In this document: positions 57,155-64,000 of the stretch, piece after piece
Layout: the number at the start of each line of letters is the position of its first letter
How positions within the stretch are numbered: the stretch's first letter is position 1
Assembly: GCF_001713475.1 (NCBI RefSeq)
Contig: NZ_CP016500.1
Coordinates: 124,001 to 188,000 of the forward strand
DNA: 64,000 nucleotides
DNA from: Agrobacterium sp. RAC06
Lineage (GTDB): Bacteria; Pseudomonadota; Alphaproteobacteria; Rhizobiales; Rhizobiaceae
Direction: 5' to 3'
The notes under the pieces: model-generated
Told to the model about the DNA's origin: nothing
Seen by the model: only the letters and a program-made list of their open reading frames with translations
The model's database searches: none
Position numbers and translations under genes: made by a program

Positions 57155-58393
57155 CTATTGTCTCGGGCTGTCCTGATATCCGCCCGCCAGCAAGAAGCGC
57201 CGGATGCCGGGATCCTTGCTGAGACCGGCCGCGCGGGTCGCAGCCTCGCGAGCGGCTGACTCTTGGTTGCCGAGCCAGAGGATGCGGGCACGCGCCGCCC
57301 ACCAGGGCTGATAGGCTTCGGCATTCGTGATCGCGTCGAGCTGCAACATCGCAGCGTTGACCGCGCCATTTTCTGCGAGCGCGACAGCACGTGCCACCAG
57401 CACTCCGGTGGTGGGCGCGAACCGGGCCAGCACGTCGTAAAGCTGTGCAAGCGGTCCGTTGAGGCGCTCGCCGGTGATGCGACTTTGCGCGTGAAGCGAT
57501 TGAATTGCGGCCTCGGTCTGAAATCGCCCAGGCTGTGCCGCACGGGCGGCTGAGCGCAAGGCGGCTTCCGCCTCAGCCATCATGGCGTGAGACCACGAAG
57601 CGACTTCTTGGTCGCGCAGCGGGATGAAAGCGCCATCCAATCCTCTTCGCGCCGCCCGTCGCGCTTCACAGTGCAGCATCAGGGAAAGCAGGCCGAGCGC
57701 CTCGGGCTGCTCGGGCGCGAGCTGCACCGTCAGCCGCGCAAGCCAGATCGCCTCATTGGTGAGGCCTGCCAGCCGCGGGTCGGCACCGGCCACGTCGTCC
57801 CAGGCGGTGCCGTAGGCCGCGTAGATCGCTGATAGCACCACGGACAGCCGCGCAGGGATATCTTCTGCCTCAGGGATCGCAAACGCGATCCCGGCATCGC
57901 GGATACGGCGTTTGGCGCGCACCAACCGCTGGCCCATCGAGGCGGGCGCGATCAGAAAGCTTGCTGCGATGCGCGCGGCATCAAGGCCTAAGACCGTCTG
58001 CAGCATCAAGGGCGCCTGCGCGTCTTCGGCGATAGCCGGGTGGGTACACGCGAACATCAACTTCAGGCGGTCGTCGCCGAATCCGTCCGAAGCTTGGTCG
58101 TTGCGTTCTTCCTCAAGCATTTGCACCATCGCGAGACTGCGGTCGGCGGTATGTCGTCGCGCTGCGGCGTGGCCCGCACTGCGCCGCGCAACGGTCAGAA
58201 GCCAGCCGACAGGGTTAGCTGGCACACCGCCTTGCGGCCACTGCGCCAGCGCGGCCGCGAAGGCGTCCGCCAACGCATCCTCGGCGGCGGCCACATCGCG
58301 CGTGCGCGCGGTGAGGATCGCGATAAGCTTGCCATAGGACTCGCGGGCCGCAAGCGTCGCTTGCGCGGCGATATCGCGGCGCGCCTCGTCCAT
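57155..58393 (-). CDS. ECF sigma factor with long C-terminal domain (SigJ/ECF42-like)
   Basis: A 412-residue sigma factor. Residues ~1-180 contain sigma regions 2 and 4 (Y-G-K-L-I-A-I-L-T-A-R-T-R-D-V-A-A-A-E-D-A-L-A-D-A-F, then A-R-I-A-A-S-F-L-I-A-P-A-S-M-G-Q-R-L-V-R). The remaining ~230 residues form a helical, TPR-like extension typical of ECF42, thought to replace a separate anti-sigma. The ATG at 58393 overlaps the stop of the DGPF gene before it, so the two are translationally coupled, as known for this group. Confidence 0.88.
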   Translation of the reverse strand: MDEARRDIAAQATLAARESYGKLIAILTARTRDVAAAEDALADAFAAALAQWPQGGVPANPVGWLLTVARRSAGHAAARRHTADRSLAMVQMLEEERNDQASDGFGDDRLKLMFACTHPAIAEDAQAPLMLQTVLGLDAARIAASFLIAPASMGQRLVRAKRRIRDAGIAFAIPEAEDIPARLSVVLSAIYAAYGTAWDDVAGADPRLAGLTNEAIWLARLTVQLAPEQPEALGLLSLMLHCEARRAARRGLDGAFIPLRDQEVASWSHAMMAEAEAALRSAARAAQPGRFQTEAAIQSLHAQSRITGERLNGPLAQLYDVLARFAPTTGVLVARAVALAENGAVNAAMLQLDAITNAEAYQPWWAARARILWLGNQESAAREAATRAAGLSKDPGIRRFLLAGGYQDSPRQ

Positions 58394-58752
58394 CAGGAGG
58401 CGGTTGGTGGAAGCACGGGGCGAACCTCCACCGAGCCGCCCGTTGCGCACGGCGCCTGTGCGGCCCATTCGAGGGCTGTGTCAAGATCGGGCACGTCGAG
58501 GATGACAAATCCGGCCAGTTGCTCCTTGGTGTCTGCGAATGGTCCATCGACGACATGCCGGGTGCCATTCTCGACCCGCAGCGTCGTTGCGGTCTCGGAG
58601 GGGCGCAGCACGTTGCCGCCAATCATGACGCCGGATTGCGCAAGTGCGCCTATATAGGCCTGCCAGCCACCCCAATAGGCGCCGACCTGCGCGGGATCGT
58701 TGGGTTTGCTCCTTTCTTCGGGGGTTTCGCGAAATTGCAGCATATAGTGCAT
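58393..58752 (-). CDS. DGPF/YCII-like domain protein, copy A
   Basis: A 119-residue protein from ATG 58752. It shows the D-G-P-F motif (V-V-D-G-P-F-A-D-T-K-E) and the ferredoxin-like fold pattern of the YCII family. Its stop overlaps the sigma factor start (ATGA). It is a close paralogue of the next gene, and the similarity continues into the leader before the ATG. Its biochemical role is unknown; linkage to ECF42 sigma factors is established for the family. Confidence 0.88.
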   Translation of the reverse strand: MHYMLQFRETPEERSKPNDPAQVGAYWGGWQAYIGALAQSGVMIGGNVLRPSETATTLRVENGTRHVVDGPFADTKEQLAGFVILDVPDLDTALEWAAQAPCATGGSVEVRPVLPPTAS

Positions 58753-58900
58753 TGGAATAGCCTTTTTTCTGAAGATGACTGTCAGTTGATGGCCTGTCGA
58801 TGGCTGGGCGTACGCACGGCGAAAATCGCGTGCAATATACAGCAGGACCCGCACGCCGCGAGAACCAAGTGTACGGCGGCATCGCGGCGCGCGTCGCCCA

Positions 58901-59260
58901 TCATGCGCCGGGCGGCGGCAGGATCGGGCGGATTTCGACGGACCCGGCTGTCACGCAGGGTGCCCGTGCAGCCCATTCGAGCGCTGCGTCTAGATCGGGC
59001 ACATCAAGGATGACATAGCCGCCCAGAATTTCCTTGTTGTCGGCGAAGGGGCCATCAATGACCTGCCGCGTGCCGTTCTTGACACGCAGCGTCGTCGCGG
59101 TATCGGGTGGCAGCAGCCCGTTGCCGCTGACCATGGCCCCGGATTGTGCAAGCGTGCCGATAAAGGCGGTCCAACCAGCGAAATAGGCCTCGACCTGCGC
59201 GGGATCATGATGTTTGCCCCGTTCCTCTGGGTTTTCGTAGAATTGAAGCATGAAGTGCAT
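58901..59260 (-). CDS. DGPF/YCII-like domain protein, copy B
   Basis: A 119-residue protein from ATG 59260, nearly collinear with copy A (V-I-D-G-P-F-A-D-N-K-E, Y-V-I-L-D-V-P-D-L-D-A-A-L-E-W-A-A). Copy B comes first in the transcript. The 148-base gap to copy A includes a duplicated leader whose out-of-use translation reads Q-P-S-T-G-x-x-L-T-V-I in both. It may form a hetero-oligomer with copy A. Confidence 0.88.
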   Translation of the reverse strand: MHFMLQFYENPEERGKHHDPAQVEAYFAGWTAFIGTLAQSGAMVSGNGLLPPDTATTLRVKNGTRQVIDGPFADNKEILGGYVILDVPDLDAALEWAARAPCVTAGSVEIRPILPPPGA

Positions 59261-59839
59261 CGGTATCGCCCTTCTTCTCAGAATGACCGTAAGTCGACGG
59301 CCCGTTGATGGTTGAGCGTGTTCGTACCCGCTCATCATAGTGTGCGGCGGGGCCGATACATTTCGACAGGCCTTGGAGATGTTTGTGTCGAAAAAAGATG
59401 ATGACCGCCACGGATCGTTCGAGTCCGGGGCTTACCCTGGTGTTGTTGATCAGCGTTGAGGAAGGGTCGGGACGCAGACCGGCGGATCATCTTCCGGTTG
59501 CGAAGCCGGCCCAAGTCTCGTGCGACCTACAAGGTCGAGGCCGCAACCCGCAGCCGGCGCTTGGCCTCTGTGTGGTGCCACAGTTTGCATGAATGGCCAG
59601 CTCGAGGAAGCTGAGGCGCGGTTTGGGCGATCAACATGAGTGTCCGCTATGTCGCCTGGCCCATCTATAAACCCGCCAGCCGGCTCGCGGCCAAGGGCGG
59701 CCGAATCCAAAGCGGCGTTTCTTGCCCAAACCGGAGAGTAACAGTGCGGAACAGCTGCTGAACGACAGGTCGCGGGTTCGTATCCCATCGGCAGCACCTA
59801 TCTCTCAGGTCGGACAGCCGACCGTTCTGCATTACGGCC
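59261..59839. other. Intergenic region upstream of the DGPF-sigma operon
   Basis: About 580 bases containing the operon promoter, which cannot be placed by eye, and a tRNA-like piece at 59754-59798. No coding frame is convincing. Confidence 0.5.
59754..59798 (+). other. tRNA-like remnant (acceptor and T-arm only)
   Basis: GCGGG-TTCGTAT-CCCAT resembles a T-arm with two stem mismatches. GCTGCTG before it can pair with CGGCAGC after it as a 7-bp acceptor stem, followed by ACC. Only 11 bases lie where the D and anticodon arms should be, so it is not a working tRNA. Such pieces are left by integration or deletion at tRNA genes. A chance match is possible. Confidence 0.4.
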
Positions 59840-60223
59840 TTAATGAGCGGCTTGCGCCTGCTGGTAAAGCGTCGCACCAACTTTTTGTGCTGCGGCCGCC
59901 AGGCGTTTGTCTCTTGTCCACAAGCTTGCGCGCCCGTCGAGCAGTGTTGAAGTCAACAAGTGCGCGTCTGTGTAACCGATCCCCATGCTGAATATCGAAT
60001 GCCGATCAATTACTGTCATGACCTCTGTATGGGTCGCGATCGTTGCTTCGCGCTGAGCGGCTAGGAAAGCTATGACGGCATCCCGCTCTCGTAGGCTACC
60101 AAGCGCCAGTTCGCCGACAACAAAAGGGTGGCAGAGCAGTAGGTCATCAGTGATGATTTTCCCTAGTTCTGCGTCACCATATCGAAAATGGTCGATCCAG
60201 ATTGAGGTGTCGACCAGGATCAC
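59840..60223 (-). CDS. vapC: VapC-type PIN-domain toxin ribonuclease
   Basis: A 127-residue PIN protein with the acidic set expected for a VapC nuclease: I-L-V-D-T-S at the N-terminus, V-G-E-L-A-L, G-Y-T-D-A-H-L and T-R-D-K-R-L. It would cleave RNA (often initiator tRNA) when free of VapB. It overlaps the antitoxin stop by 4 bases. All catalytic acids are present, so it is likely active. Confidence 0.92.
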   Translation of the reverse strand: MILVDTSIWIDHFRYGDAELGKIITDDLLLCHPFVVGELALGSLRERDAVIAFLAAQREATIATHTEVMTVIDRHSIFSMGIGYTDAHLLTSTLLDGRASLWTRDKRLAAAAQKVGATLYQQAQAAH

Positions 60224-60420
60224 TTGGCTACGTCGCTCCGTCGGCGCGGTGACGCCTCAGCCTCTGGCATTGAGCCACCAAGGGCGATCAGCCGTTTGCC
60301 AGATTCCACACGCACAAGGGTCTCCAGCGCCTGTCGAACAAGAGCTGCTGTTTCCTTCGTGCCCGTGAGGGACTTGGCCCTTTCCATGAGATCGTCATCG
60401 AGATTTATGGTAGATCGCAT
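60220..60420 (-). CDS. vapB: VapB-type antitoxin
   Basis: ATG 60420 gives 66 residues. The N-terminus M-R-S-T-I-N-L-D-D-D-L-M-E-R-A is a ribbon-helix-helix DNA-binding start, and the C-terminal part would wrap the toxin. A palindrome at 60450-60469 lies 30 bases upstream and should be its operator for autorepression with VapC. Confidence 0.9.
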   Translation of the reverse strand: MRSTINLDDDLMERAKSLTGTKETAALVRQALETLVRVESGKRLIALGGSMPEAEASPRRRSDVAK

Positions 60421-60449
60421 ATCAAGACTCCTGAAGATGGATGGTCTAG

Positions 60450-60469
60450 TTAGCACCATTTGGTGCTAA
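60450..60469. promoter_or_regulatory. Palindromic operator of the vapBC pair
   Basis: TTAGCACCA and TGGTGCTAA are perfect 9-base inverted arms around TT, just before the vapB start. Size and place fit a VapB ribbon-helix-helix site overlapping the promoter. Confidence 0.75.
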
Positions 60470-60810
60470 TTTCTACGACTCACGGAGCCGATGCTTATTG
60501 TTTTTCAAGCCGTCGGTTCGAACTAGTTCAAGGTTATGACACCAGCCAAGACGATTGCTCGAGCCAGCTGCGGTTCATGCGCGATGACAGTTTTGCGCCT
60601 CCCATTTCGGATGTAGAGCCACATTGTATGTTCGGAAGCGGACATAGGTTTCGGGCTGCGCTTGAAAGCGCTACCTCCAGATCCACCCTTCTCGTCAAGT
60701 GTACGCGACAGCGCTCGTGCTCCGTACCCGTCCAAAAAAAGACATGCATCCTGAAATGCTAAGCTCCGTCCTTCCAGAAAGTAGTGCGTGAGAAACAAGC
60801 CATAGTCCGC
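60470..60810. other. Intergenic region between vapBC and the histidine kinase
   Basis: About 340 bases; no gene supported. It holds the second copy of the intergenic repeat. Confidence 0.5.
60585..60649 (+). repeat. Dispersed intergenic repeat, copy 2
   Basis: TGACAGTTTTGCGCCT to GGAAGCGGACA, aligning with copy 1 at 56758. The same order of conserved blocks at nearly the same spacing (60 versus 63 bases) argues against chance. Confidence 0.5.
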
Positions 60811-62097
60811 TCAGGCTTGCCTCGATTGAGGGAGACGCAGACGGGCCGTGAAGACTTCGGCGGCTTGTTCGAATTCGAGGGCTCCGCCGTGGGCTCTTGC
60901 CACCTGATCGACAATGGCCAATCCCAGGCCCGTGCCTTCTCCACCGCGGGCAACATCACCTCGCGCAAACGGGCGCATCAGGTTTCGTGCTTCTCCAGGT
61001 GAAATGCCAGGCCCCGAATCCCGCACCTCGATCAGCAGATATTCCCCATCAGTGCGTGCGCTTAGGCTGATCGGGGCTTTTCCGTAGCGGATCGCATTGG
61101 TCAGAAGGTTCTCAACAGCTCTGAGAAGGGCTGCTTCCCGAACCCAGGCCAGGTCATTGGTCGGCGCGTCGAGTGCTATGGTGTCTGGCCGATCGCTCGC
61201 CTCGATTGCCTGCTGAAGTAGCGGTCGCAATGGAACTGCCCGCGTTTCTTCCACCTCAAACCCACGGGCGAAGTCGAGGAATTGACGCAGCATGGTTTCA
61301 ATCCGGATCACGTTGCGCTCCGCACCAGCAACGAGATCGGGATCAGAATTCTTCATCATCGCAAGAGACAGGCGCAGCTTGGTCAGCGGAGTTCGCAAAT
61401 CGTGACTGACCCCAGCCAGCATAAGCGCGCGGTCAGCCTCTGCCGTTTGCAACCGATGCGACATATCTTTGAGTGCGCCGGAGACCGCAGCGATCTCCCG
61501 CGGACTATGGATGGCGTTCTCATAAGTATAGGATGGGCCTGACATAACTCCGACCGCATCCTCCAGACGCTTCAGCGGTCGAGCGATCTTTCGTTGCAGC
61601 GTGATCCCGCCGGCGAGAGAGGCAAACAATGCGACTGCTGATGCCAAAAGCACGCCAACCACTGGATCGGTCGCCGGCAATGTCCTGACGGTTAACCAAA
61701 AGGGTTGATCCGCTGTGACGACCCGAACCCAAACCCGCCCCTCACGATCAATAAGGACATCGGGGCCTGTGATCCCGTATTGCTCAGACAGAATTCGCAG
61801 GAAGTATCCCGTGAACCAACTGCGCTGTCCGCCTGCGTCGTCAGGCGCAGCTTCTGCCAGAAGCATGCCGGGCTCATCGTCCGCGCGCAGCGCCTCGGTG
61901 AAGAGTATCTGCTGGAACGGGTCCATCTGCGTCAAAGAAAGCTGGAGATTTCGGATCGTCTGTGCCGTGTCTGCCGCCGAGCGTTCGATCTGGGGCCGTA
62001 TTACGAATTCGGCAATCAGAACGAACGACATCACAAGTGCACCGACGATGGCTGCGGTAAGAACCGCGATATTCTGCTTCAGGAGGGAGTCAAGCAC
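60811..62097 (-). CDS. Sensor histidine kinase, EnvZ-like
   Basis: A 428-residue kinase: membrane helix at ~12-35, a periplasmic sensor of ~110 residues, a second helix at ~145-165, HAMP, then H-box G-V-S-H-D-L-R-T-P-L-T-K-L-R near residue 230. The ATPase has N-L-L-T-N-A-I-R-Y, D-S-G-P-G-I and G-T-G-L-G-L-A-I. This is the EnvZ architecture and length. It overlaps the regulator stop by 8 bases, so the pair is co-translated. The signal is unknown. Confidence 0.92.
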   Translation of the reverse strand: MLDSLLKQNIAVLTAAIVGALVMSFVLIAEFVIRPQIERSAADTAQTIRNLQLSLTQMDPFQQILFTEALRADDEPGMLLAEAAPDDAGGQRSWFTGYFLRILSEQYGITGPDVLIDREGRVWVRVVTADQPFWLTVRTLPATDPVVGVLLASAVALFASLAGGITLQRKIARPLKRLEDAVGVMSGPSYTYENAIHSPREIAAVSGALKDMSHRLQTAEADRALMLAGVSHDLRTPLTKLRLSLAMMKNSDPDLVAGAERNVIRIETMLRQFLDFARGFEVEETRAVPLRPLLQQAIEASDRPDTIALDAPTNDLAWVREAALLRAVENLLTNAIRYGKAPISLSARTDGEYLLIEVRDSGPGISPGEARNLMRPFARGDVARGGEGTGLGLAIVDQVARAHGGALEFEQAAEVFTARLRLPQSRQA

Positions 62098-62797
62098 CGT
62101 CGGACACCAGCACGTAACCCACGCCCCAGACCGTCTTGATCAATTCGGGCGCATCGGCCCGGTCGCCGATCGCGCGCCGTAGCCGCGCAATGTGAACATC
62201 GACCGCGCGGTCGGTAACCTCCGCATCGCGTCCAAGCGCACGTTCGATCAATTGAGCCCGGCTCAGCGGGCGTCCGCGACTTTGCAACAGAGCCTCCAGC
62301 AGGGCGAATTCACGGCTGGACAGCTTGAGTGACGCGCCTTCACGTTTCACCGTTCGGGTCGAGAGATTGATCTCGAGAGAACCGACCGTCACGATATCGT
62401 CCAAGGACACTGGCCGGAAACCGCGCGTGCGTCGGAGGACAGCCGACAGACGGGCTACCAGTTCGCGGGGTTCAAAGGGTTTGGGCAGGTAGTCGTCCGC
62501 GCCGGTTTCGAGGCCGACAATGCGGTCGATCGGGTCACCGCGCGCGGTGAGCATCACGATCGGCGTGAGATCGCCCGCTGCACGAAGCCGCCTGCAGACG
62601 GAAAGCCCGTCTTCGCCAGGCATCATGAGGTCGAGAACGATGACATCCGCCGGGTTTCGCGACAGCTCCCTGTCAAGCGCGCTACCGCCGTCCACGGCGC
62701 GGGTCTCGAATCCATGCTCCGTCAGGAACCGGCGTAGCAGCGCCCGGAGTTCAGTGTCGTCGTCCACGACGATAACTCTGTCTGATTTCCCGTTCAT
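62090..62797 (-). CDS. OmpR-family response regulator
   Basis: ATG 62797 gives 235 residues. The receiver has V-V-D-D-D-T-E-L, the phospho-acceptor Asp in V-I-V-L-D-L-M-M-P-G-E-D-G and K-P-F; the winged-helix output domain ends in R-R-A-I-G-D-R and V-W-G-V-G-Y-V-L. The gap to the divergent SH3 gene contains TGTCA-5-TGACA (62845-62859), a possible binding site, though weak on its own. Confidence 0.92.
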   Translation of the reverse strand: MNGKSDRVIVVDDDTELRALLRRFLTEHGFETRAVDGGSALDRELSRNPADVIVLDLMMPGEDGLSVCRRLRAAGDLTPIVMLTARGDPIDRIVGLETGADDYLPKPFEPRELVARLSAVLRRTRGFRPVSLDDIVTVGSLEINLSTRTVKREGASLKLSSREFALLEALLQSRGRPLSRAQLIERALGRDAEVTDRAVDVHIARLRRAIGDRADAPELIKTVWGVGYVLVSDGA

Positions 62798-62982
62798 GGC
62801 GCTGATCGTGTCACGTATGCGAGACGCAACGCAAGATCGAGTTATGTCAAAACATGACAGACAAGCTCCTTTGAAACACCTTGTCACATCTCGCTCGAAA
62901 TCCGTAACACCCGTGAAATTCAGCTCCTGCAAATCGCTCGTCAGAAGGCGAACAAGTTTGATCGCAAGTGATGGAGCAAATT

Positions 62983-63660
62983 ATGCTGAAGAAGATTTTT
63001 GTACTATTGGCCCTGGTGATGGGCGGGGCTACGGCGGCCACCGCGTCCGCCGTTGCCGTATCGACAGCAAACGTCAACCTGCGCGCCGGACCGGCAACAA
63101 GCTATCCGGTGGTAACCGTCCTGCCTCAGGGCGCGCGCATCGTCACCCGTGGCTGTGTTGCTGATTATGCATGGTGCGATGTTGCATTCGGCCAGTACCG
63201 GGGCTGGGTATCTGCCAGCTACATTCAGGTGGTTTATAACGGCGGCCCGGTCGTCCTTTCCGCCGCGGTCGCTCCCATCGTCGGTGTGACCGTGGTGACC
63301 TATGACCGCGCCTACTGGAACACACACTACGTGGCCCAGCCTTGGTACCGGTCCTGGACGTCCTATTATCGCCCCTATGCCCCGGTCGCACCACGGGTTG
63401 AGACCTACGGTCGAAGCGCGACATGCGTTGATGGCAACTGCACGGGGACACGCACGGCGACGGGAATTTATGGTGGAACGACGAGCCAGACCCGCAATTG
63501 CGCCGGTGGTGAATGCAGCGCGACCCGTGAGACCACCGGACGCTTTGGCAATTCCGCTTCCCGCGTCCGCAACTGCAGCGCCAATGACCTTAGTTGCAAC
63601 ATGACGCGAACCGGACCGGCCGGTGGTACTGCGACCGGAACCCGTACCTTCAGTCGCTGA
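62983..63660 (+). CDS. Secreted SH3-domain protein with cysteine-pair repeats
   Basis: A 225-residue protein from ATG 62983, with GGAG eight bases before. A signal peptide (~1-22) is followed by an SH3b domain (N-V-N-L-R-A-G-P-A-T-S-Y-P-V-V), and a Tyr/Trp-rich middle. The last ~85 residues are about three diverged repeats of ~26 residues with paired Cys and Thr-Arg-Thr (T-C-V-D-G-N-C-T-G-T-R, N-C-A-G-G-E-C-S-A-T-R, N-C-S-A-N-D-L-S-C-N-M-T-R). An envelope protein is likely; it is divergent from the two-component system. Confidence 0.75.
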   Translation: MLKKIFVLLALVMGGATAATASAVAVSTANVNLRAGPATSYPVVTVLPQGARIVTRGCVADYAWCDVAFGQYRGWVSASYIQVVYNGGPVVLSAAVAPIVGVTVVTYDRAYWNTHYVAQPWYRSWTSYYRPYAPVAPRVETYGRSATCVDGNCTGTRTATGIYGGTTSQTRNCAGGECSATRETTGRFGNSASRVRNCSANDLSCNMTRTGPAGGTATGTRTFSR

Positions 63661-63821
63661 GGCGTCAGTCGCCTCCATCACCGGGGCACCTGCGGGACAG
63701 CCCGTCGGCGGAGTGAGAACACCTTGGTCGGAACGTCGGTCATGGTCCTCACTCTGTCTGTCGGAATTGGGAGCCCCAGCAATTACAAACTGCAATTCAT
63801 CTGATGAGGAGAAATAGGGAC

Positions 63822-64000
63822 ATGAAACCTGATGTATTGGCACGGCTGGTTTGTGCCGCTTGCGTTGCCCTGCCGCTGTCCGGCGTTCAGGCACAGACGA
63901 TCTCTGATGCCGACAGACAGAAACTGGCTGAAAACTATGTCCAGGCAGATGCCGATGGCGACAAGGCTCTGACCCGCTCGGAGTTTCACTCTCTTCTTTC
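63822..64000 (+). CDS. Secreted EF-hand protein, N-terminal part (cut by window edge)
   Basis: ATG 63822, with GGAG in GATGAGGAG upstream, starts a frame still open at the end of the window. A signal peptide (~1-24, likely cut after V-Q-A) is followed by D-A-D-G-D-K-A-L-T-R-S-E-F, a calcium-binding EF-hand loop. The rest lies outside. Calcium binding in the periplasm is expected. Confidence 0.75.
   Translation, partial: MKPDVLARLVCAACVALPLSGVQAQTISDADRQKLAENYVQADADGDKALTRSEFHSLL

Noticed and set aside
56663..57259. A 198-codon plus-strand frame
   Set aside because: It runs through the repeat-bearing non-coding region into the antisense of the sigma factor gene and has no family features.

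Overview
The window is a 64 kb piece of an alphaproteobacterial replicon, most likely from a Rhodobacterales-type organism. This rests on GC-rich coding with frequent TTG/GTG starts, an ECF sigma factor of the SigJ/ECF42 kind beside DGPF proteins, a cNMP-binding/thioredoxin-reductase-like fusion, and two diverged copies of a non-coding intergenic repeat. The species cannot be named from sequence alone. There is no rRNA, no CRISPR array and no intact tRNA. The sequence is open at both ends: a formyltransferase is cut at the left and an EF-hand protein at the right.

Region 1 (1-26344, + strand) is a surface-glycan locus written as one long, tightly coupled gene train with many ATGA/GTGA overlaps. 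It holds a sugar formyltransferase end, two different N-acetyl-sugar amidotransferases, at least seven glycosyltransferases, a PglK-like ABC flippase, two SAM methyltransferases, an NAD-dependent epimerase, AsnB, a UDP-GlcNAc 2-epimerase, a shortened polymerase-like membrane protein, and a PglC/PglD/PglE-like trio (phosphoglycosyl transferase, acetyltransferase, aminotransferase) that would start a bacillosamine-type glycan. One amidotransferase is served by separate HisH/HisF subunits, and this HisF has lost the catalytic Asp11 but keeps the ammonia-gate residues. The other is fused to its own class-II glutaminase domain.

Region 2 (26347-34464) is a patchwork: an LhgO-like oxidase, an AT-richer galE, a truncated membrane gene, an IS5-family element whose transposase has an in-frame deletion, a minus-strand glycan block (GT4, O-antigen ligase/polymerase, GT25), and a decayed hydroxypyruvate isomerase gene.

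Region 3 (34465-48063) is a carbohydrate catabolic island. A divergent LacI-type regulator, a racemase-family protein and an aldo/keto reductase face an operon of a sugar ABC importer (permease, binding protein, double ATPase, permease), split DhaK/DhaL kinase and an FGGY kinase. A GntR/FadR regulator and an enolase-superfamily dehydratase follow. A perfect 10-bp inverted repeat before the first permease is the likely LacI-family operator. The substrate is not known; a tetrose/pentose or its acid is plausible. A degraded second FGGY kinase end follows.

Region 4 (48064-64000) carries small hypothetical genes, a striking 35-bp palindrome, redox and stress genes, LysR and AraC regulators, an ECF42-type sigma factor translationally coupled to one of two tandem DGPF proteins, a tRNA-like remnant, a VapBC toxin-antitoxin pair with a palindromic operator, an OmpR/EnvZ-type two-component system, an SH3 protein with cysteine-pair repeats and the start of an EF-hand protein.
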